From the NCBI GenBank assembly GCA_025359245.1, contig JANYGW010000135.1, positions 52,348-116,347 on the forward strand: DNA of 64,000 nucleotides. The letters are read 5' to 3'. Shown one piece after another: positions 43,001-53,575 of this stretch. The notes below the pieces were generated by a model, which was not told the origin of the DNA, did not search any database, and saw only the letters and a program-made list of their open reading frames with translations. A program made the position numbers and the translations under genes. This stretch comes from Massilia sp. GTDB lineage: Bacteria; Pseudomonadota; Gammaproteobacteria; Burkholderiales; Burkholderiaceae_D. The first letter of the stretch is position 1. Each line of letters opens with the position of its first letter.

Positions 43001-44200
43001 CTAATCGAAGAACTGCATCCAGTCCTTGACCCAGCCAGGGAAGGACTCGGCCTGCATTGGCCGGGCGATATGGTAGCCCTGCGCGTAGGTGCAGCCCAGG
43101 CCCTGCAAGAAGTCCCAGTCCTGGCGCGTCTCCACGCCCACCGCGCACGATTCGCGGTCCAGGCTCTTCGCCAGGCCCAGGCAGGAGCTGAGCACCGTGC
43201 CCAGCGCGCGCCGGCGCGACGCGCCGTCGACGAAGCTGCGGTCGATCTTCAGTTCGGTGAACGGCACCCGCGCCAGCAGCTGCAAGTTGGACCGTCCGGT
43301 GCCGTAGTCGTCGATCGCCAGGCCGTAGCCGGCCATGCGCAAGCGCACCAGCCGTTCGAGGAAGCTCGGGTCGTTGGTCAGCACGGACGATTCGGGCATC
43401 TCGAACGTCAGGTACATCGGCATCACGCCGTGCCGTTCGACGCAGGCGCTGATCTGCTGCATGAAGGCCGGATGGGCCAGCGTCTCGGGCGCCACATTGA
43501 TCGAGATTTCGACCGGCAAGCCCTGCTCCTGGAACTGGCGGCAGCGCTCGACCGACTGCTCGATCATGCACCAGTCGAGGAAATCGATGCGGTTGTTCTG
43601 CTCGAGCGCGTCGATGAAGGAGCTCGGCCCGAGCACGCCATGCTCGGGATGGACCCAGCGCGCAAACACCTCGAGCCCCTTGATGTGGCCCGTATCGAGC
43701 TTGATCTTGGGCTGGAAATAGGGCTCGAACTGGCGTGCCTGCAGGCCCTCGCCGACCTGGGTGAAGGTGAACGTCGGCCCCGGCTTGCGGATCGACGGCG
43801 GCGCCGGCGGCAAGTAATGCTGGATCAGCTCCTTGAGCGGGCCGTCCTGGACCGGCTTGGTCAGCGTGCCGAGCAGGTCGAGCCCGTAGGCCTGGGCCAT
43901 GGTCTCGACCGTGAACAGCAGGTTGCTTTCGAGCGCGCCGATGATGATCACGCGCGCCCGGCAGTTCATCGCCGCCAGGCTGCGGATCAGCTCCAGGCCG
44001 TCCATGCCGGACAGCGCGACATCGATGATGGCGATGTTGACGACCGGCGTGTAGGCATCCTGGAAGCAGCGCAGCGCCGTATGGCCGTCCGGGACTTCCG
44101 TGATCTGGATCGCGCCGAGGCTGCCCAGCGTGTCGCACAGGGTTTTGCGCTCCCTGACATCACCTTCAGCGACCAAAAAGTGCAAATGTGCGATATCCAT
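43001..44200 (-). CDS. RocR-like receiver-EAL c-di-GMP phosphodiesterase
   Basis: This 399-residue protein joins a receiver (phospho-acceptor D60, Lys K115) to an EAL domain that should hydrolyse c-di-GMP. The EAL signature is E177-V-F. The metal and catalytic residues seem complete: N235, E267, E270, D297, D298, K318, E357 and Q374, with the usual RocR spacing. An AVGVET replaces the common AEGVET. The GGGAG ribosome site near the start supports 44200. No receptor kinase is nearby. It follows trmH on the same strand by 53 bases, with a dyad between them. Confidence 0.9.
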   Translation of the reverse strand: MDIAHLHFLVAEGDVRERKTLCDTLGSLGAIQITEVPDGHTALRCFQDAYTPVVNIAIIDVALSGMDGLELIRSLAAMNCRARVIIIGALESNLLFTVETMAQAYGLDLLGTLTKPVQDGPLKELIQHYLPPAPPSIRKPGPTFTFTQVGEGLQARQFEPYFQPKIKLDTGHIKGLEVFARWVHPEHGVLGPSSFIDALEQNNRIDFLDWCMIEQSVERCRQFQEQGLPVEISINVAPETLAHPAFMQQISACVERHGVMPMYLTFEMPESSVLTNDPSFLERLVRLRMAGYGLAIDDYGTGRSNLQLLARVPFTELKIDRSFVDGASRRRALGTVLSSCLGLAKSLDRESCAVGVETRQDWDFLQGLGCTYAQGYHIARPMQAESFPGWVKDWMQFFD

Positions 44201-44236
44201 CTTGACTCCCAAAAAGCCTTGCCTTCAAGAGTAGCT

Positions 44237-44260
44237 AGTGTAGGTCGGACCGTCTACACT
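44237..44260. repeat. 24-base dyad overlapping the end of trmH
   Basis: AGTGTAG and CTACACT arms enclose a CGG/CCG inner match, giving strong two-fold symmetry with a few unpaired bases. It overlaps the trmH stop and lies 37-60 bases upstream of the EAL-protein start. No U-run follows. It could be an operator or a weak transcript end. Confidence 0.4.
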
Positions 44261-45039
44261 TGTTTCTGGCGCACCTGCTCGAAGAAGCAGACTGCGGCGC
44301 AAGCGGCGACGTTCAGCGATTCGATCTGTCCGAGGTGGGGAATAACGACCTGATGCGTAGCCAATCCTAGCAGATCGTCGGCAACTCCTTGCCCTTCGTG
44401 ACCGAATAACCACGCAACTGGTTGACGCAGGTCAACTTCGTATAAACGCTGCTTGGCGTAGCCGCTGGTGGCCAGCACGGGGATGGCGGCCGCGACTATC
44501 AGCGCGGCCAGGTCGACGTTCTCGAAGATCTCGACCACGAAATGGGCGCCCATGGCCGCGCGCAGCACCTTGGGCGACCAGCAGAAGGCGGTGCCGGTGC
44601 TGCAGAACACCTGGGTGATGCCGGCCGCCGCCGCGCTGCGCAGGATCGAGCCGACGTTGCCGGGATCTTGCAGGTTGTCGAGCAGGACCGCCGACTGGTC
44701 CAGCGCCTGCGGCACGGCCAGCACCGGGGTATCGATCAGGAACATCAGCCCGACGCCGTGTTCGACCTGGCTGAGCGCGTTGTACAGTGCATCCGGCATC
44801 ACGGTGCAATGCGCGTGCGCGCCCTCGCACTGGTGGACGATGTCGGCCACTTCGGGGTTGGCCAGCGCCGTTTCGGACAGCAGGCAGTGGCGCGGCGCGC
44901 CACGCAGCGCCAGGTAGGACTGGCACAGGTGCACGCCGTCAAGCAGCGTCTGGCCGGCCTTGCGGCGCGCCTGCGAGCTGCCCGCCAGGTGCTTGAGTTC
45001 CTTGTACAGCGGATTGTCGCGCGAGGAAATGCTCTTCAT
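44254..45039 (-). CDS. TrmH-family (SpoU) RNA 2'-O-methyltransferase
   Basis: This 261-residue SPOUT-class methyltransferase uses SAM to methylate a ribose 2'-OH in rRNA or tRNA. An N-terminal substrate-binding domain ([12 protein letters not shown]) is followed by motif 1 [19 protein letters not shown], motif 2 [15 protein letters not shown] and motif 3 [19 protein letters not shown], the knot-forming signature. The exact RNA target is not visible; RlmB- and TsnR-like enzymes look alike. Its ATG overlaps the rnhB stop (ATGA), so it belongs to the supercluster transcript. It occupies the place where E. coli has dnaE. Confidence 0.93.
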   Translation of the reverse strand: MKSISSRDNPLYKELKHLAGSSQARRKAGQTLLDGVHLCQSYLALRGAPRHCLLSETALANPEVADIVHQCEGAHAHCTVMPDALYNALSQVEHGVGLMFLIDTPVLAVPQALDQSAVLLDNLQDPGNVGSILRSAAAAGITQVFCSTGTAFCWSPKVLRAAMGAHFVVEIFENVDLAALIVAAAIPVLATSGYAKQRLYEVDLRQPVAWLFGHEGQGVADDLLGLATHQVVIPHLGQIESLNVAACAAVCFFEQVRQKQV

Positions 45040-45725
45040 TCAAATTGCTCCATGTCGCCAAAGTCGAGCGTCATCGAGACGCCCACGGGAATGGCGGCGG
45101 CCGGCAGCACCGCGCGCACCGGGGCGAACGAGCGCCGGTGCACGGGCGAGGCGCCATGCTCGCGCAGGCGCGCCAGGTGCAGCGCCGTGCCGTAGCCCTT
45201 GTGCTGGTCGAACGCGTATTCGGGATACAGATGGTGCAGCGCGACCAGGGCCGCGTCGCGCGCGGTCTTGGCCAGGATCGAGGCGGCCGAAATCGCGTGC
45301 ACCTTGTCGTCGCCCTCGATGATCGGGAAGCAGCGCACCAGCATCACCGGGCTGCGGTTGCCGTCGATCAGGGCCACGGTCGGCATGGTCGACAGCGCCT
45401 CGACCGCGCGCCGCATCGCCAGCATGGTCGCCTGCAGGATGTTGATGCTGTCGATTTCCTCGTGCGAGCATTCGGCGATCGCCCACGCCAGCGCATGCTG
45501 CTTGATCAGCGGCGCCAGTTCGTCGCGCCGTTCGGCGGTGAGTTTTTTGGAATCGCGCAGGCCCTCGATCGGGCGGTCCGGATGCAGGATCACGGCGGCC
45601 GCGAATACCGGTCCGGCCAGCGGGCCGCGGCCCGCCTCGTCGACGCCGCACACGATATCGTCGGGCGAAAACGGCAGCGCGTTCTTGTCCAGCCCCGGAT
45701 AAAAATTGATCTTCTTCTTGGTCAT
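45036..45725 (-). CDS. rnhB: Ribonuclease HII
   Basis: This 229-residue enzyme removes ribonucleotides misincorporated in DNA and cleaves RNA of RNA/DNA hybrids. Metal ligands D29 and E30 lie in [15 protein letters not shown], and the other acidic residues are in LIDGNRSP and [10 protein letters not shown] short N-terminal extension ([15 protein letters not shown]) precedes the core. The start ATG at 45725 overlaps the lpxB stop (ATGA). The position after lpxB is the conserved one. Confidence 0.96.
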   Translation of the reverse strand: MTKKKINFYPGLDKNALPFSPDDIVCGVDEAGRGPLAGPVFAAAVILHPDRPIEGLRDSKKLTAERRDELAPLIKQHALAWAIAECSHEEIDSINILQATMLAMRRAVEALSTMPTVALIDGNRSPVMLVRCFPIIEGDDKVHAISAASILAKTARDAALVALHHLYPEYAFDQHKGYGTALHLARLREHGASPVHRRSFAPVRAVLPAAAIPVGVSMTLDFGDMEQFE

Positions 45726-46888
45726 GATGGCTTGCCTTGCTCGATGATGCGCATGACCGCGGCCGCGCTTTCTGCGGCGCTGTTGCGCAGCAGGCTGTGG
45801 TGCATGGCGGTGAAACGCTCGACCAGGCGCAGTCGGTTGGGGGCGTCGTTCAGCTGTTGCCAGGTGGCGTCGGCCAACGCTTGCGGCGTGGCCGCGCCTT
45901 GCAGGAACTCGGGCACGACGAATTCGCGCGCCAGGATATTGGGCAGGCCGATCCACGGCTGGTAGCCCATGTTCTTGATGATCAGCCATTCGAGCGCCAT
46001 CACCTTGTAGGCGACCACCATCGGCTTTTTGTAGAGCGCCACTTCCAAGGTCGCCGTGCCGGACGCCACCAGCACCGCGTCGGCCGCTTCGATGGCCGTG
46101 TGCGACTGGCCGTCGACCAGGTCGATCTTGACGTCCTGCAGGCCGGCGGCGGCCACCAGCTCGCTGAAATAGGCGCGCTGGCGCTCGCCGGCCATCGGCA
46201 CCACGAAGCGCAGGCCTGGGTCGCGTTCGGCCAGCAGCTTGACCGCGCCCACGAAAGGCGCCGAGATGTATTTGAGTTCGCCCATGCGGCTGCCGGGCAT
46301 GACCGTCACCACGCGCACATCCTGCGGCAGTCCCAATCTGATACGCGCTGCGGCCTGGTCGGGCTGAACCGGTATCACTTCGGCCAGCGGATGGCCGATG
46401 TAGGTGACCGGCACCCCGGCCTTGCGGTAGATCTCTTCCTCGAACGGGAAGATCACCAGCATGTGCGACACCGACTTGATGATTTTCTTGATGCGCCCGC
46501 CGCGCCAGGCCCAGATCTGCGGGCTGACGAAGTGCACGGTCGGTATCCCGGCCTGCTTGAGCTGCATTTCCAGGCCCAGGTTGAAGCCCGGGTAGTCGGC
46601 CCCGATGAACACCGCCGGCGGATCGGCCAGCAGGCGGTCGCGCAGCGCATTCTGGATCGCCTTGATTTCGCGGTAGCGCGGGATCACGGCCAGCAGGCCG
46701 CGCACGGTCAGCTTGTCCATCGGCAGGTCGGAGACAAAACCCTGTTCGGCCATGCGCGGGCCGCCGATACCGTGGAAGCGCGCTTCGGGCAGTTGTTGGC
46801 GCAGGCCGGCCAGCAGGCGCGCGGCGAGCATGTCGCCCGACACCTCGCCCGCGACCAGCGCGACCGAGACGTCAGCGGACGATGCCAC
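45722..46888 (-). CDS. lpxB: Lipid-A-disaccharide synthase
   Basis: This 388-residue peripheral inner-membrane glycosyltransferase joins UDP-2,3-diacylglucosamine and lipid X to form the lipid A disaccharide. The family landmarks [26 protein letters not shown] and [15 protein letters not shown] are all present, and the C-terminal nucleotide-binding half has the [10 protein letters not shown] motif. The length is typical. It overlaps lpxA by 17 bases and rnhB by 4. Confidence 0.97.
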   Translation of the reverse strand: MASSADVSVALVAGEVSGDMLAARLLAGLRQQLPEARFHGIGGPRMAEQGFVSDLPMDKLTVRGLLAVIPRYREIKAIQNALRDRLLADPPAVFIGADYPGFNLGLEMQLKQAGIPTVHFVSPQIWAWRGGRIKKIIKSVSHMLVIFPFEEEIYRKAGVPVTYIGHPLAEVIPVQPDQAAARIRLGLPQDVRVVTVMPGSRMGELKYISAPFVGAVKLLAERDPGLRFVVPMAGERQRAYFSELVAAAGLQDVKIDLVDGQSHTAIEAADAVLVASGTATLEVALYKKPMVVAYKVMALEWLIIKNMGYQPWIGLPNILAREFVVPEFLQGAATPQALADATWQQLNDAPNRLRLVERFTAMHHSLLRNSAAESAAAVMRIIEQGKPS

Positions 46889-47660
46889 GGGTGGCTGTGC
46901 CGAGAAATGCCAGCATGTCGCCGATCGGTCCGGCCGCGTCGCTCGAGGCGGCCATGTCGGCCTCCAGCGCCGCCTTGGCGTCTTCCAGCGTCAGGCCGTT
47001 GCGATAGATGGTCTTGTAGGCGGCGCGGATGGCGTCGATCTGCGGACGGGTAAAGCCGCGCCGCTTCATGCCTTCGATGTTGACGCCGCGCGCGCCGGCC
47101 GGATTACCCGACACCAGCACGAACGGCGGCACATCCTGGGTCAGGCTGGTGTACATGCCAATGAAGGCATGCGCGCCGATCTTGCAGAACTGGTGCACGC
47201 CGGCGTAGCCCGACAGGATCGCCCAATCGCCCACATGCACGTGGCCGGCCAGCTGCGCATTGTTCGAGAAAATGGTGTTGCTGCCGACCTGGCAATCGTG
47301 GGCCAGGTGCACATAGGCCGAGATCCAGTTGTCGTTGCCCAGCCGCGTGACGCCCGCGTCCTGCACGGTGCCGGTATTGAAGGTGCAAAATTCGCGCACC
47401 GTATTGCGGTCGCCCACTTCGAGCCGGGTCGGTTCGCCCGACCATTTCTTGTCCTGCGGCGCGGCGCCGATCGACGAAAACTGGAAGAACTGGTTGTCCT
47501 TGCCGATCGTCGTGTGGCCTTCGATGACCACGTGCGGGCCGACGACGGTGCCGGCGCCGATCGACACATGCGGCCCGATGATGCTGAAGGCGCCCACTTG
47601 CACGGTGCTATCGAGCTGCGCCTTCGGATCGATGATCGCGCTTGGATGGATCATCGTCAT
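46872..47660 (-). CDS. lpxA: UDP-N-acetylglucosamine O-acyltransferase
   Basis: This 262-residue cytoplasmic enzyme transfers 3-hydroxyacyl from ACP to UDP-GlcNAc, the first step of lipid A synthesis. The first two thirds form a left-handed beta helix of hexapeptide repeats (IHPSAIIDPKAQLDS, VSIGAGTVVGPHVV). The catalytic His lies in VHLAHDCQVG. The helical C-terminal acyl-ACP-binding domain starts near NIEGMKRRGF. The ATG overlaps the fabZ TAA (TAATG). Confidence 0.97.
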   Translation of the reverse strand: MTMIHPSAIIDPKAQLDSTVQVGAFSIIGPHVSIGAGTVVGPHVVIEGHTTIGKDNQFFQFSSIGAAPQDKKWSGEPTRLEVGDRNTVREFCTFNTGTVQDAGVTRLGNDNWISAYVHLAHDCQVGSNTIFSNNAQLAGHVHVGDWAILSGYAGVHQFCKIGAHAFIGMYTSLTQDVPPFVLVSGNPAGARGVNIEGMKRRGFTRPQIDAIRAAYKTIYRNGLTLEDAKAALEADMAASSDAAGPIGDMLAFLGTATRGIVR

Positions 47661-48160
47661 TACTGCCCCGCTGGTTTGCTCGCGTCGGACGAACTGCGGA
47701 TCGTGCACATCAGTTCGGCTTCGAGCGCCACGGCGCCGTCGACGGTGCCGACCGCCTTGTACTTCCAGATGCCGCGCGATACGCGCAGGATCTCGATGTC
47801 CATCTTCAGCTGGTCGCCGGGGCCGACCGGGCGCTTGAAGCGCGCGTTGTCGATGCCGACGAAATACACGACCGAATTCTCGTCCGGCGTCACGCCCATG
47901 GTCAGGAACGACAGCAGCGCCGCGGTCTGCGCCAGCGCTTCGATCATCAGCACGCCCGGCATCACCGGCTTGTGCGGGAAGTGGCCGTTGAAGAATTCCT
48001 CGTTGGCGGTGACGTTCTTGATCGCGGTGATCGACTTGTTCGCTTCCCACGTCAGCACGCGGTCGACCAGCAGCATCGGATAGCGGTGCGGCAGCAGCGC
48101 CTTGATCTGGCAGATGTCGAGGGTCTTGCTGGTGTCGGGTTTGTGGTCAGGATTGGTCAT
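47660..48160 (-). CDS. fabZ: 3-hydroxyacyl-[ACP] dehydratase FabZ
   Basis: This 166-residue hot-dog-fold enzyme dehydrates 3-hydroxyacyl-ACP in fatty acid elongation and so competes with LpxA for a common substrate pool. The catalytic His is H60 in [14 protein letters not shown], and the catalytic Glu is E74 in [26 protein letters not shown] is the usual opening. It overlaps lpxD by 4 bases and lpxA by one. Confidence 0.97.
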   Translation of the reverse strand: MTNPDHKPDTSKTLDICQIKALLPHRYPMLLVDRVLTWEANKSITAIKNVTANEEFFNGHFPHKPVMPGVLMIEALAQTAALLSFLTMGVTPDENSVVYFVGIDNARFKRPVGPGDQLKMDIEILRVSRGIWKYKAVGTVDGAVALEAELMCTIRSSSDASKPAGQ

Positions 48161-49206
48161 TTTTGTTCTGTCAGTGTCTTGATTGTTTTTTCCAGCGCGC
48201 GGATTTTATCCCGCATGGTCGCCAGATTGCGAACGATTGCCGCACTTTTTTCCCACTCGGCGTTTTTCGCCAGCGGATAAAAACCTGTGTACTGCCCCGC
48301 CTCGTGGATCGAGCGCGATACCATGCTGCCCGACGAGATATGCACGTGGTCGGCGATCGTCAGGTGGCCCAGCACCATCGCGGCGCCGCCGAAGGTGCAG
48401 TACTTGCCGATCCTGGCGCTGCCGGCCACGCCGACGCAGCCGGCCATGGCCGTATGCGCGCCGATATGGCAGTTGTGGCCGATCTGGATCTGGTTGTCCA
48501 GCTTGACGCCGTCCTCGATGATGGTGTCGGCCAGCGCGCCGCGGTCGACCGTGGTGTTGGCGCCGATGTCGACGTCGTCGCCGATGATCACGCGCCCGGT
48601 TTGCGGAATCTTGATGTAGACCCCGCCCTCGTTGGCGAAACCGAAACCGTCGGTGCCGATCACGGCGCCCGAATGGATGATCCCGCGCGCGCCGATCCGG
48701 CAGCGCGCGTGGAACGTCACGTTGGCGAACAGTTCAGTGCCGGCGCCGATGACAGCGCCCCGCCCGATGAAGCAGCCGGCCCCGATGACGGCGCCCTCGC
48801 CCACCTCGGCGCCCGCCTCGATCGTGACCTGCGGCCCCACGTGGGCGCTGGCAGCGACGCGCGCGCCGGCGGCGACGCAGGCCGACGGATCGATGCCGGG
48901 AACCGGCACAAACGCGTCCAGCGACGCGAAATACTGCGCGGCGCGGGCGAAATAGGCATACGGATTTTTGGTGACGATGCGCGCGCCGGTGTAGGTCGCG
49001 CTGACGGTCTCGTCGTCGGCGGCGGACAGGATCAGCGCTGCCGCCCCGCTCTGCGCGGCCTGGGCCCGCAGTTTGCTATTGCTGAGAAAGCTGATGTGCG
49101 AAACGCCTGCGTCGGCCAGTGGTGCGATGCCGGATACCTCAATATTCGGATCGCCCGCCAGTTGGCCTCCCAAGCGTTCGACCAATTCACCTAGTCGAGT
49201 GCCCAT
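48157..49206 (-). CDS. lpxD: UDP-3-O-acylglucosamine N-acyltransferase
   Basis: This 349-residue cytoplasmic enzyme adds the N-linked hydroxyacyl chain in lipid A synthesis. An N-terminal uridine-binding domain ([20 protein letters not shown]...) is followed by about ten turns of hexapeptide beta helix with the catalytic His in [17 protein letters not shown], and a C-terminal helical acyl-ACP-binding extension. Its position between skp and fabZ is canonical. Confidence 0.97.
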   Translation of the reverse strand: MGTRLGELVERLGGQLAGDPNIEVSGIAPLADAGVSHISFLSNSKLRAQAAQSGAAALILSAADDETVSATYTGARIVTKNPYAYFARAAQYFASLDAFVPVPGIDPSACVAAGARVAASAHVGPQVTIEAGAEVGEGAVIGAGCFIGRGAVIGAGTELFANVTFHARCRIGARGIIHSGAVIGTDGFGFANEGGVYIKIPQTGRVIIGDDVDIGANTTVDRGALADTIIEDGVKLDNQIQIGHNCHIGAHTAMAGCVGVAGSARIGKYCTFGGAAMVLGHLTIADHVHISSGSMVSRSIHEAGQYTGFYPLAKNAEWEKSAAIVRNLATMRDKIRALEKTIKTLTEQK

Positions 49207-49253
49207 CCTGGTCTTTCGTGATGATTGTTAATGTCGGTACTGCGCTTGCCTGC

Positions 49254-49784
49254 TTATTTGTCCAGCAGCTTGATGACCTTGTCGGTCAGGTCGATGCGGG
49301 GGCTGAACCAGACCGCATCCTGCAGCACCACGTCGAGCTGTTCCTGCTCGGCGATCTGCTCGATGATCTTCTTGGCCTTGACGCCGATCGCATCGCGCTC
49401 TTCGCTCTTGCGCTGCACCAGGTCTTCGCGGAATTCGCGCTGGGCGCGCTGCACATCCTTGTCCAGGTCCAGCAGCTCGCGCGCGCGTTTGGTGCGCTCG
49501 GGCTCGGGCAGGTTGGACGCTTCGGCGTCGAATTTTTCGGACAGCAGCTTGAAGCGGGCGATCATTTCCTGGATCTGCTTCTGGCGCTTCAGGAATTCCG
49601 CTTCAATCTTGGCGTCGGCCGCCTTCGACATCTTCGACTCCATCATCAGCCGCTCGATATACACAAAACCGATCTTGCTCGGCGCCCGCTGGACCTGTGC
49701 CTGCGCCGGGGCGCACGCGCACAGTACCAACAGTGCCGGCAGGGCCAGCCGCTTGGACCACGAGGCAGTCACAGTATTCAACAT
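49254..49784 (-). CDS. skp: OmpH/Skp periplasmic chaperone
   Basis: This 176-residue periplasmic holdase carries unfolded outer-membrane proteins to BamA. A signal peptide (cleavage near APAQA, about residue 29) precedes a beta-strand core with GFVYIERLM and the long charged coiled-coil arms (residues about 55-140). The N-terminal end has one Cys in LVLCACAPA; a lipobox-like reading is possible but less likely. GGAG six bases before 49784 decides the start. The order bamA-skp-lpxD is canonical. Confidence 0.94.
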   Translation of the reverse strand: MLNTVTASWSKRLALPALLVLCACAPAQAQVQRAPSKIGFVYIERLMMESKMSKAADAKIEAEFLKRQKQIQEMIARFKLLSEKFDAEASNLPEPERTKRARELLDLDKDVQRAQREFREDLVQRKSEERDAIGVKAKKIIEQIAEQEQLDVVLQDAVWFSPRIDLTDKVIKLLDK

Positions 49785-49833
49785 AATTCTCCGCATTTTC
49801 AGTGTAAAACGGTCATGCATCCAGCGAACCCGG

Positions 49834-52170
49834 TCAGAAACCGGTACCCATCTGGAACTGGAAGCGCTCAAGGCGATCGCCCGGTTTTGCGTTCAAGGGC
49901 TTAGCATAACTCAACTTGAGCGGACCGACAGGCGAAATCCAGCTCACGCCCAGGCCGGCCGAGAAACGCAGCTCGCTGGTGCGGATAGGCTGGCCTTCCT
50001 GGTAGATCTGGCCGCCGTCCATGAAACCGAACCAGCGCAGGCTCTTGTCGGTGCCGCCGCCCGGGAATGGCATCTGCAGTTCGGCATTGCCGATCACGCG
50101 CGTCGAGCCGCCCAGTGCATCGTTCGAAATCGGATCGACCACGCCCAGCGAGGAGCTCAGGTAGCCGCGCACCGAACCGATGCCGCCGCCGTAGAAGTTC
50201 TTGAAGACCGGGTAGGTCTTGCCCTGGATGCCGTGGCCGAAGTCGATCTCGCCGCGCAGGGCCAGCGTCATCTTGCGCGTGATCGGACGGTACCACTGCT
50301 GCTCATAGACCGCGCGGTAGTATTTCTGATTGCCGAACAGGTCCAGCTCGAGGTTGGCCTTCTTGTAGCCGCCGACGGTCGGGGTGATGGCGCTGTCGCG
50401 GCTGTCGCGCGACCATGCCGCCGTCAGCGGCAGCGCGTTCGAGGTGGCCGTGCCGACGCCGTCGGCGATGCCGGCCTGCTGGGTCACGTACTGCTTGAAG
50501 CGCGACGGGCTGGTGATGTCGGTGGTGATGCTGGTGCGCTCCAGGCCCAGGCCGAAGAACACGGTGTCGGTTTCCGAGAACGGCACGCCATAGCTGATGC
50601 GCCCGCCGGTCTGCTTGACCTCGTAGCTGCCGATGTTGAGCGCCGGCGGACGCGTGGTGCGCAGGTACAGTTCGAACGACTGCGAAATGCCGTCGTCGGT
50701 GAAGTAGGGATTGGTCTGCGAGAACGCGATCGTGCGGCTGTACTTGCTGGTATTGAGCTCGATGCCGATCGTGTTGCCGCTGCCGGCGAAGTTGGCCTGC
50801 TGGATCGACGCGGTGAACGTGAATTTCTCGGCCTGCGAGAACGCGCCGCCGATCATGAAGTTACCGGTCGGTTTTTCAACCACGGTCACGTTCACGTCGA
50901 CCTGGTCGGTGGTGCCCGGCGCTTCCGGCGTTTCGATCGTCACGTCCTTGAAGTAGCCGAGGCGTTCGACGCGGTCGCGCGAGGTCTTGATCTTGTTGCC
51001 GTCGTACCAGGAGCCCTCGAACTGGCGGAACTCGCGCCGGATCACTTCATCGCGCGTGGTGCTGTTGCCGGCGATGTTCATGTGGCGCACGTAGGCGCGC
51101 TTGCCCGGATCGATGAAGAAGGTGAAGCTCACTTCGCGCTTGTCGCGGTCAATTTCGGGATTGGCGTTGACGTTGGCAAAAGCGTAGCCGAAGGTGCCGA
51201 GGCGGTCCGAAATGCGCTTGTTGCTCTCGGTGAGCAGCTCGCCCGAGTAGATGTTGCCCTGGCGCAGCAAAATCAGCGACTTGAGCTCGTCCTCGCGGCC
51301 GAACATCTCGCCTTCGAGCTTGACGCCGGCGACCTTGTATTGTTCGCCTTCGCTGATGTTGATGGTCAGGTAGATGTCTTTCTTGTCCGGCGTGATCGCC
51401 ACCTGGGTCGACTCGACGTTCGCTTCGAGGTAGCCGCGGTTCAGGTAGAACGACTTGATCGCCTCGATGTCGCCGGTCAGCTTGGTCTTCGAGTACTGGT
51501 CGGCCTTCGAGTACCAGGTGAACCAGCCGCTGGTGCTCAGCTGCAGGACCTGGCGCAGTTCCTTGTCGCTGAACTTCTTGTTGCCGACGATGCTGATCTG
51601 CTTGATGCGCGCAGTGTCACCTTCGTCCACGTTGAACATGACGGTGACGCGATTGCGCTCGATTGGCGTGACGGTGGTGGTGATCTTGACGCCGTACAGG
51701 CCGTGCGACAGGTATTGGCGCTTCAGTTCCTGCTCGGCGCGGTCGACCGACGATTTGTCGAACGTCTTGTTCTCGCCGACGCCGATTTCCTTGAGCGCCT
51801 TGACCAGGATGTCTTTTTCGAATTCCTTGGTGCCGGTGAAGTCGACCGTCGAAATGGCGGGACGCTCTTCGACCAGCACGACCAGCACGCCGTTTTCCTC
51901 TTCCAGGCGCACGTCCTTGAAGAAGCCCGTCGCATACAGCGCCTTGATGGCGGCCACGCTCTTGGTGTCGTCGAACGTTTCGCCCACGCGCACCGGCAGG
52001 TAGCTGAACACGGTACCGGCTTCGGTCCGCTGGATGCCTTCGACGCGGATGTCCTTGACGACGAAAGGATTGACTGCGAGGGCTTCGCCGGCGCACAGCG
52101 CAAGAACGGCTGCGGCGACCAGGCTACGGCGGAAGAAAGGGAATGCTAAACGTTCAGAGTGTAATTTCAT
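49834..52170 (-). CDS. bamA: Outer-membrane protein assembly factor BamA
   Basis: This 778-residue outer-membrane core of the BAM complex inserts beta-barrels. It has a signal peptide (cleavage near GEALA, about residue 31), five POTRA domains (about 35-430; FVVKDIRVEGIQRTE starts POTRA1) and a 16-strand barrel with the conserved loop-6 RGYL-type segment (SVRGYLSSSLG). The final FQFQMGTGF ends in Phe. The length is typical. It follows rseP and precedes skp. Confidence 0.97.
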   Translation of the reverse strand: MKLHSERLAFPFFRRSLVAAAVLALCAGEALAVNPFVVKDIRVEGIQRTEAGTVFSYLPVRVGETFDDTKSVAAIKALYATGFFKDVRLEEENGVLVVLVEERPAISTVDFTGTKEFEKDILVKALKEIGVGENKTFDKSSVDRAEQELKRQYLSHGLYGVKITTTVTPIERNRVTVMFNVDEGDTARIKQISIVGNKKFSDKELRQVLQLSTSGWFTWYSKADQYSKTKLTGDIEAIKSFYLNRGYLEANVESTQVAITPDKKDIYLTINISEGEQYKVAGVKLEGEMFGREDELKSLILLRQGNIYSGELLTESNKRISDRLGTFGYAFANVNANPEIDRDKREVSFTFFIDPGKRAYVRHMNIAGNSTTRDEVIRREFRQFEGSWYDGNKIKTSRDRVERLGYFKDVTIETPEAPGTTDQVDVNVTVVEKPTGNFMIGGAFSQAEKFTFTASIQQANFAGSGNTIGIELNTSKYSRTIAFSQTNPYFTDDGISQSFELYLRTTRPPALNIGSYEVKQTGGRISYGVPFSETDTVFFGLGLERTSITTDITSPSRFKQYVTQQAGIADGVGTATSNALPLTAAWSRDSRDSAITPTVGGYKKANLELDLFGNQKYYRAVYEQQWYRPITRKMTLALRGEIDFGHGIQGKTYPVFKNFYGGGIGSVRGYLSSSLGVVDPISNDALGGSTRVIGNAELQMPFPGGGTDKSLRWFGFMDGGQIYQEGQPIRTSELRFSAGLGVSWISPVGPLKLSYAKPLNAKPGDRLERFQFQMGTGF

Positions 52171-52234
52171 CGGCTAAATCTATGGGTCTATCGTTTGACT
52201 GCGTACATATACAAATTCGGGGACGCCGGGCCGG

Positions 52235-53575
52235 TCATAACAGCCGCACGACATCGTTGAAGAGGGCCAGCGACATCAGCATCACCAGCAGGACTACGCC
52301 AGCGCGCTGCGCGTAGTCCAAAATCCGTTCGGGCAGAGGGCGTCCGGTCAAAACTTCCAGCGAATAATACAGCAAAAGCCCCCCATCCAGAACCGGAATT
52401 GGTAACAGATTCATCACCCCAAGGCTGATGCTGATAGCGGCAATAAAACCAAGGAACACAATGGGGCCGGCCTTCGCGGTCTGCGCGGCATAGTCGGCAA
52501 TCGTAATAATCCCGGTTACATTTTTGATTGAAATGGCGCCGCTGATGATCTTGCCGATCATTTTGAGTTGCATGACGCCCTGGTCGCGGGTTGTCGCGAC
52601 GGCCTTGGCCACCGCGCTGATCGGGCCGACCGCCAGTGTGACGCGCTCGGGATCGAATGGAAATAAAGCCTTGATCTGCCAGTGCTTGGTATGCGGGTCC
52701 ATCTGGGGCGTAATAGCCAGCGTCAGTGCCTGGTCAGAACGTTTCAGGCTCAATGCCAGTGTGCGCCCCTCCGAGGCCTGGATCATCTGGATCATTTCGG
52801 TGCCGTCGCGGACAGGCTTGGCATCGATGTGCGTGACTACATCACCGCTTTTAACGCCAGCAATGCGCGCAGCGCCATTTTCCGGAACCTCGCTGATCAC
52901 GACAGGTCCGGTGGCGATGCTCAGGCCGAGCGTGCGCATGACGTCGCCCTCAACGTTCAACGCTGCCGACGTCTGGGCTGCAATGGTGGCGGTGAAGCGG
53001 GCCCCGCCCGGCTGCGCGACATCGAGTCTGATTTCGGCCTTGTCCAGCGCGGCCTTGAGCACCTCGAAGCGCAACTCGGACCATGCCCGCACCGGAACGC
53101 CGTTGACGGCGGTAATCCGGTCGCCGCCGCGCAAGCCGGCCTGGTAGACGGCTGTCGATTCGGGCATGAAGCGCACCCGGGTCGCCACGTCCGGCACGCC
53201 GTACATGTACAGACCCGAAAACACACAGATGGCGACGATGAAATTGGCGACCGGGCCGGCCGCCACAATGGCGATGCGGCGCCACACGTTCTGGTGGGTG
53301 AACTCGCGCAAGGTCTCCGCCTCGGTCCTGGCGGCGGTTTCCGGATCGCGGTTATCGAGGAATTTGACGTAGCCGCCCAGCGGCAGCATCGAGATGGCCC
53401 ACTCGGTCTGGTCGGGGCCGAAACGGCGCGACCAGACGACTTTGCCGAAACCGAGGGAAAAACGCAGGATCTTGACGCCGCACAGGCGCGCGACCGTGTA
53501 GTGGCCCAGTTCGTGGAACAGGATCAGCGGGCCGATCGCCAGCAGGAATGCCAGGATCATCTGGATCGCGGTCAT
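52235..53575 (-). CDS. rseP: Intramembrane site-2 zinc metalloprotease RseP
   Basis: This 446-residue inner-membrane protease cleaves anti-sigma-E factor RseA and remnant signal peptides. The zinc motif is H21-E22-L-G-H25 in LLFHELGHY, and the third ligand lies in the C-terminal LPIPVLDGG helix. Two tandem PDZ domains (about 115-290; [14 protein letters not shown] and [16 protein letters not shown]) control access. Four membrane helices are visible. It overlaps dxr by 4 bases. The link to envelope stress fits bamA next door. Confidence 0.96.
   Translation of the reverse strand: MTAIQMILAFLLAIGPLILFHELGHYTVARLCGVKILRFSLGFGKVVWSRRFGPDQTEWAISMLPLGGYVKFLDNRDPETAARTEAETLREFTHQNVWRRIAIVAAGPVANFIVAICVFSGLYMYGVPDVATRVRFMPESTAVYQAGLRGGDRITAVNGVPVRAWSELRFEVLKAALDKAEIRLDVAQPGGARFTATIAAQTSAALNVEGDVMRTLGLSIATGPVVISEVPENGAARIAGVKSGDVVTHIDAKPVRDGTEMIQMIQASEGRTLALSLKRSDQALTLAITPQMDPHTKHWQIKALFPFDPERVTLAVGPISAVAKAVATTRDQGVMQLKMIGKIISGAISIKNVTGIITIADYAAQTAKAGPIVFLGFIAAISISLGVMNLLPIPVLDGGLLLYYSLEVLTGRPLPERILDYAQRAGVVLLVMLMSLALFNDVVRLL

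Noticed and set aside
49225..52149. Long antisense open frame opposite bamA and skp
   Set aside because: It spans two real genes and the gap between them. The bamA and skp signatures on the minus strand are conclusive.
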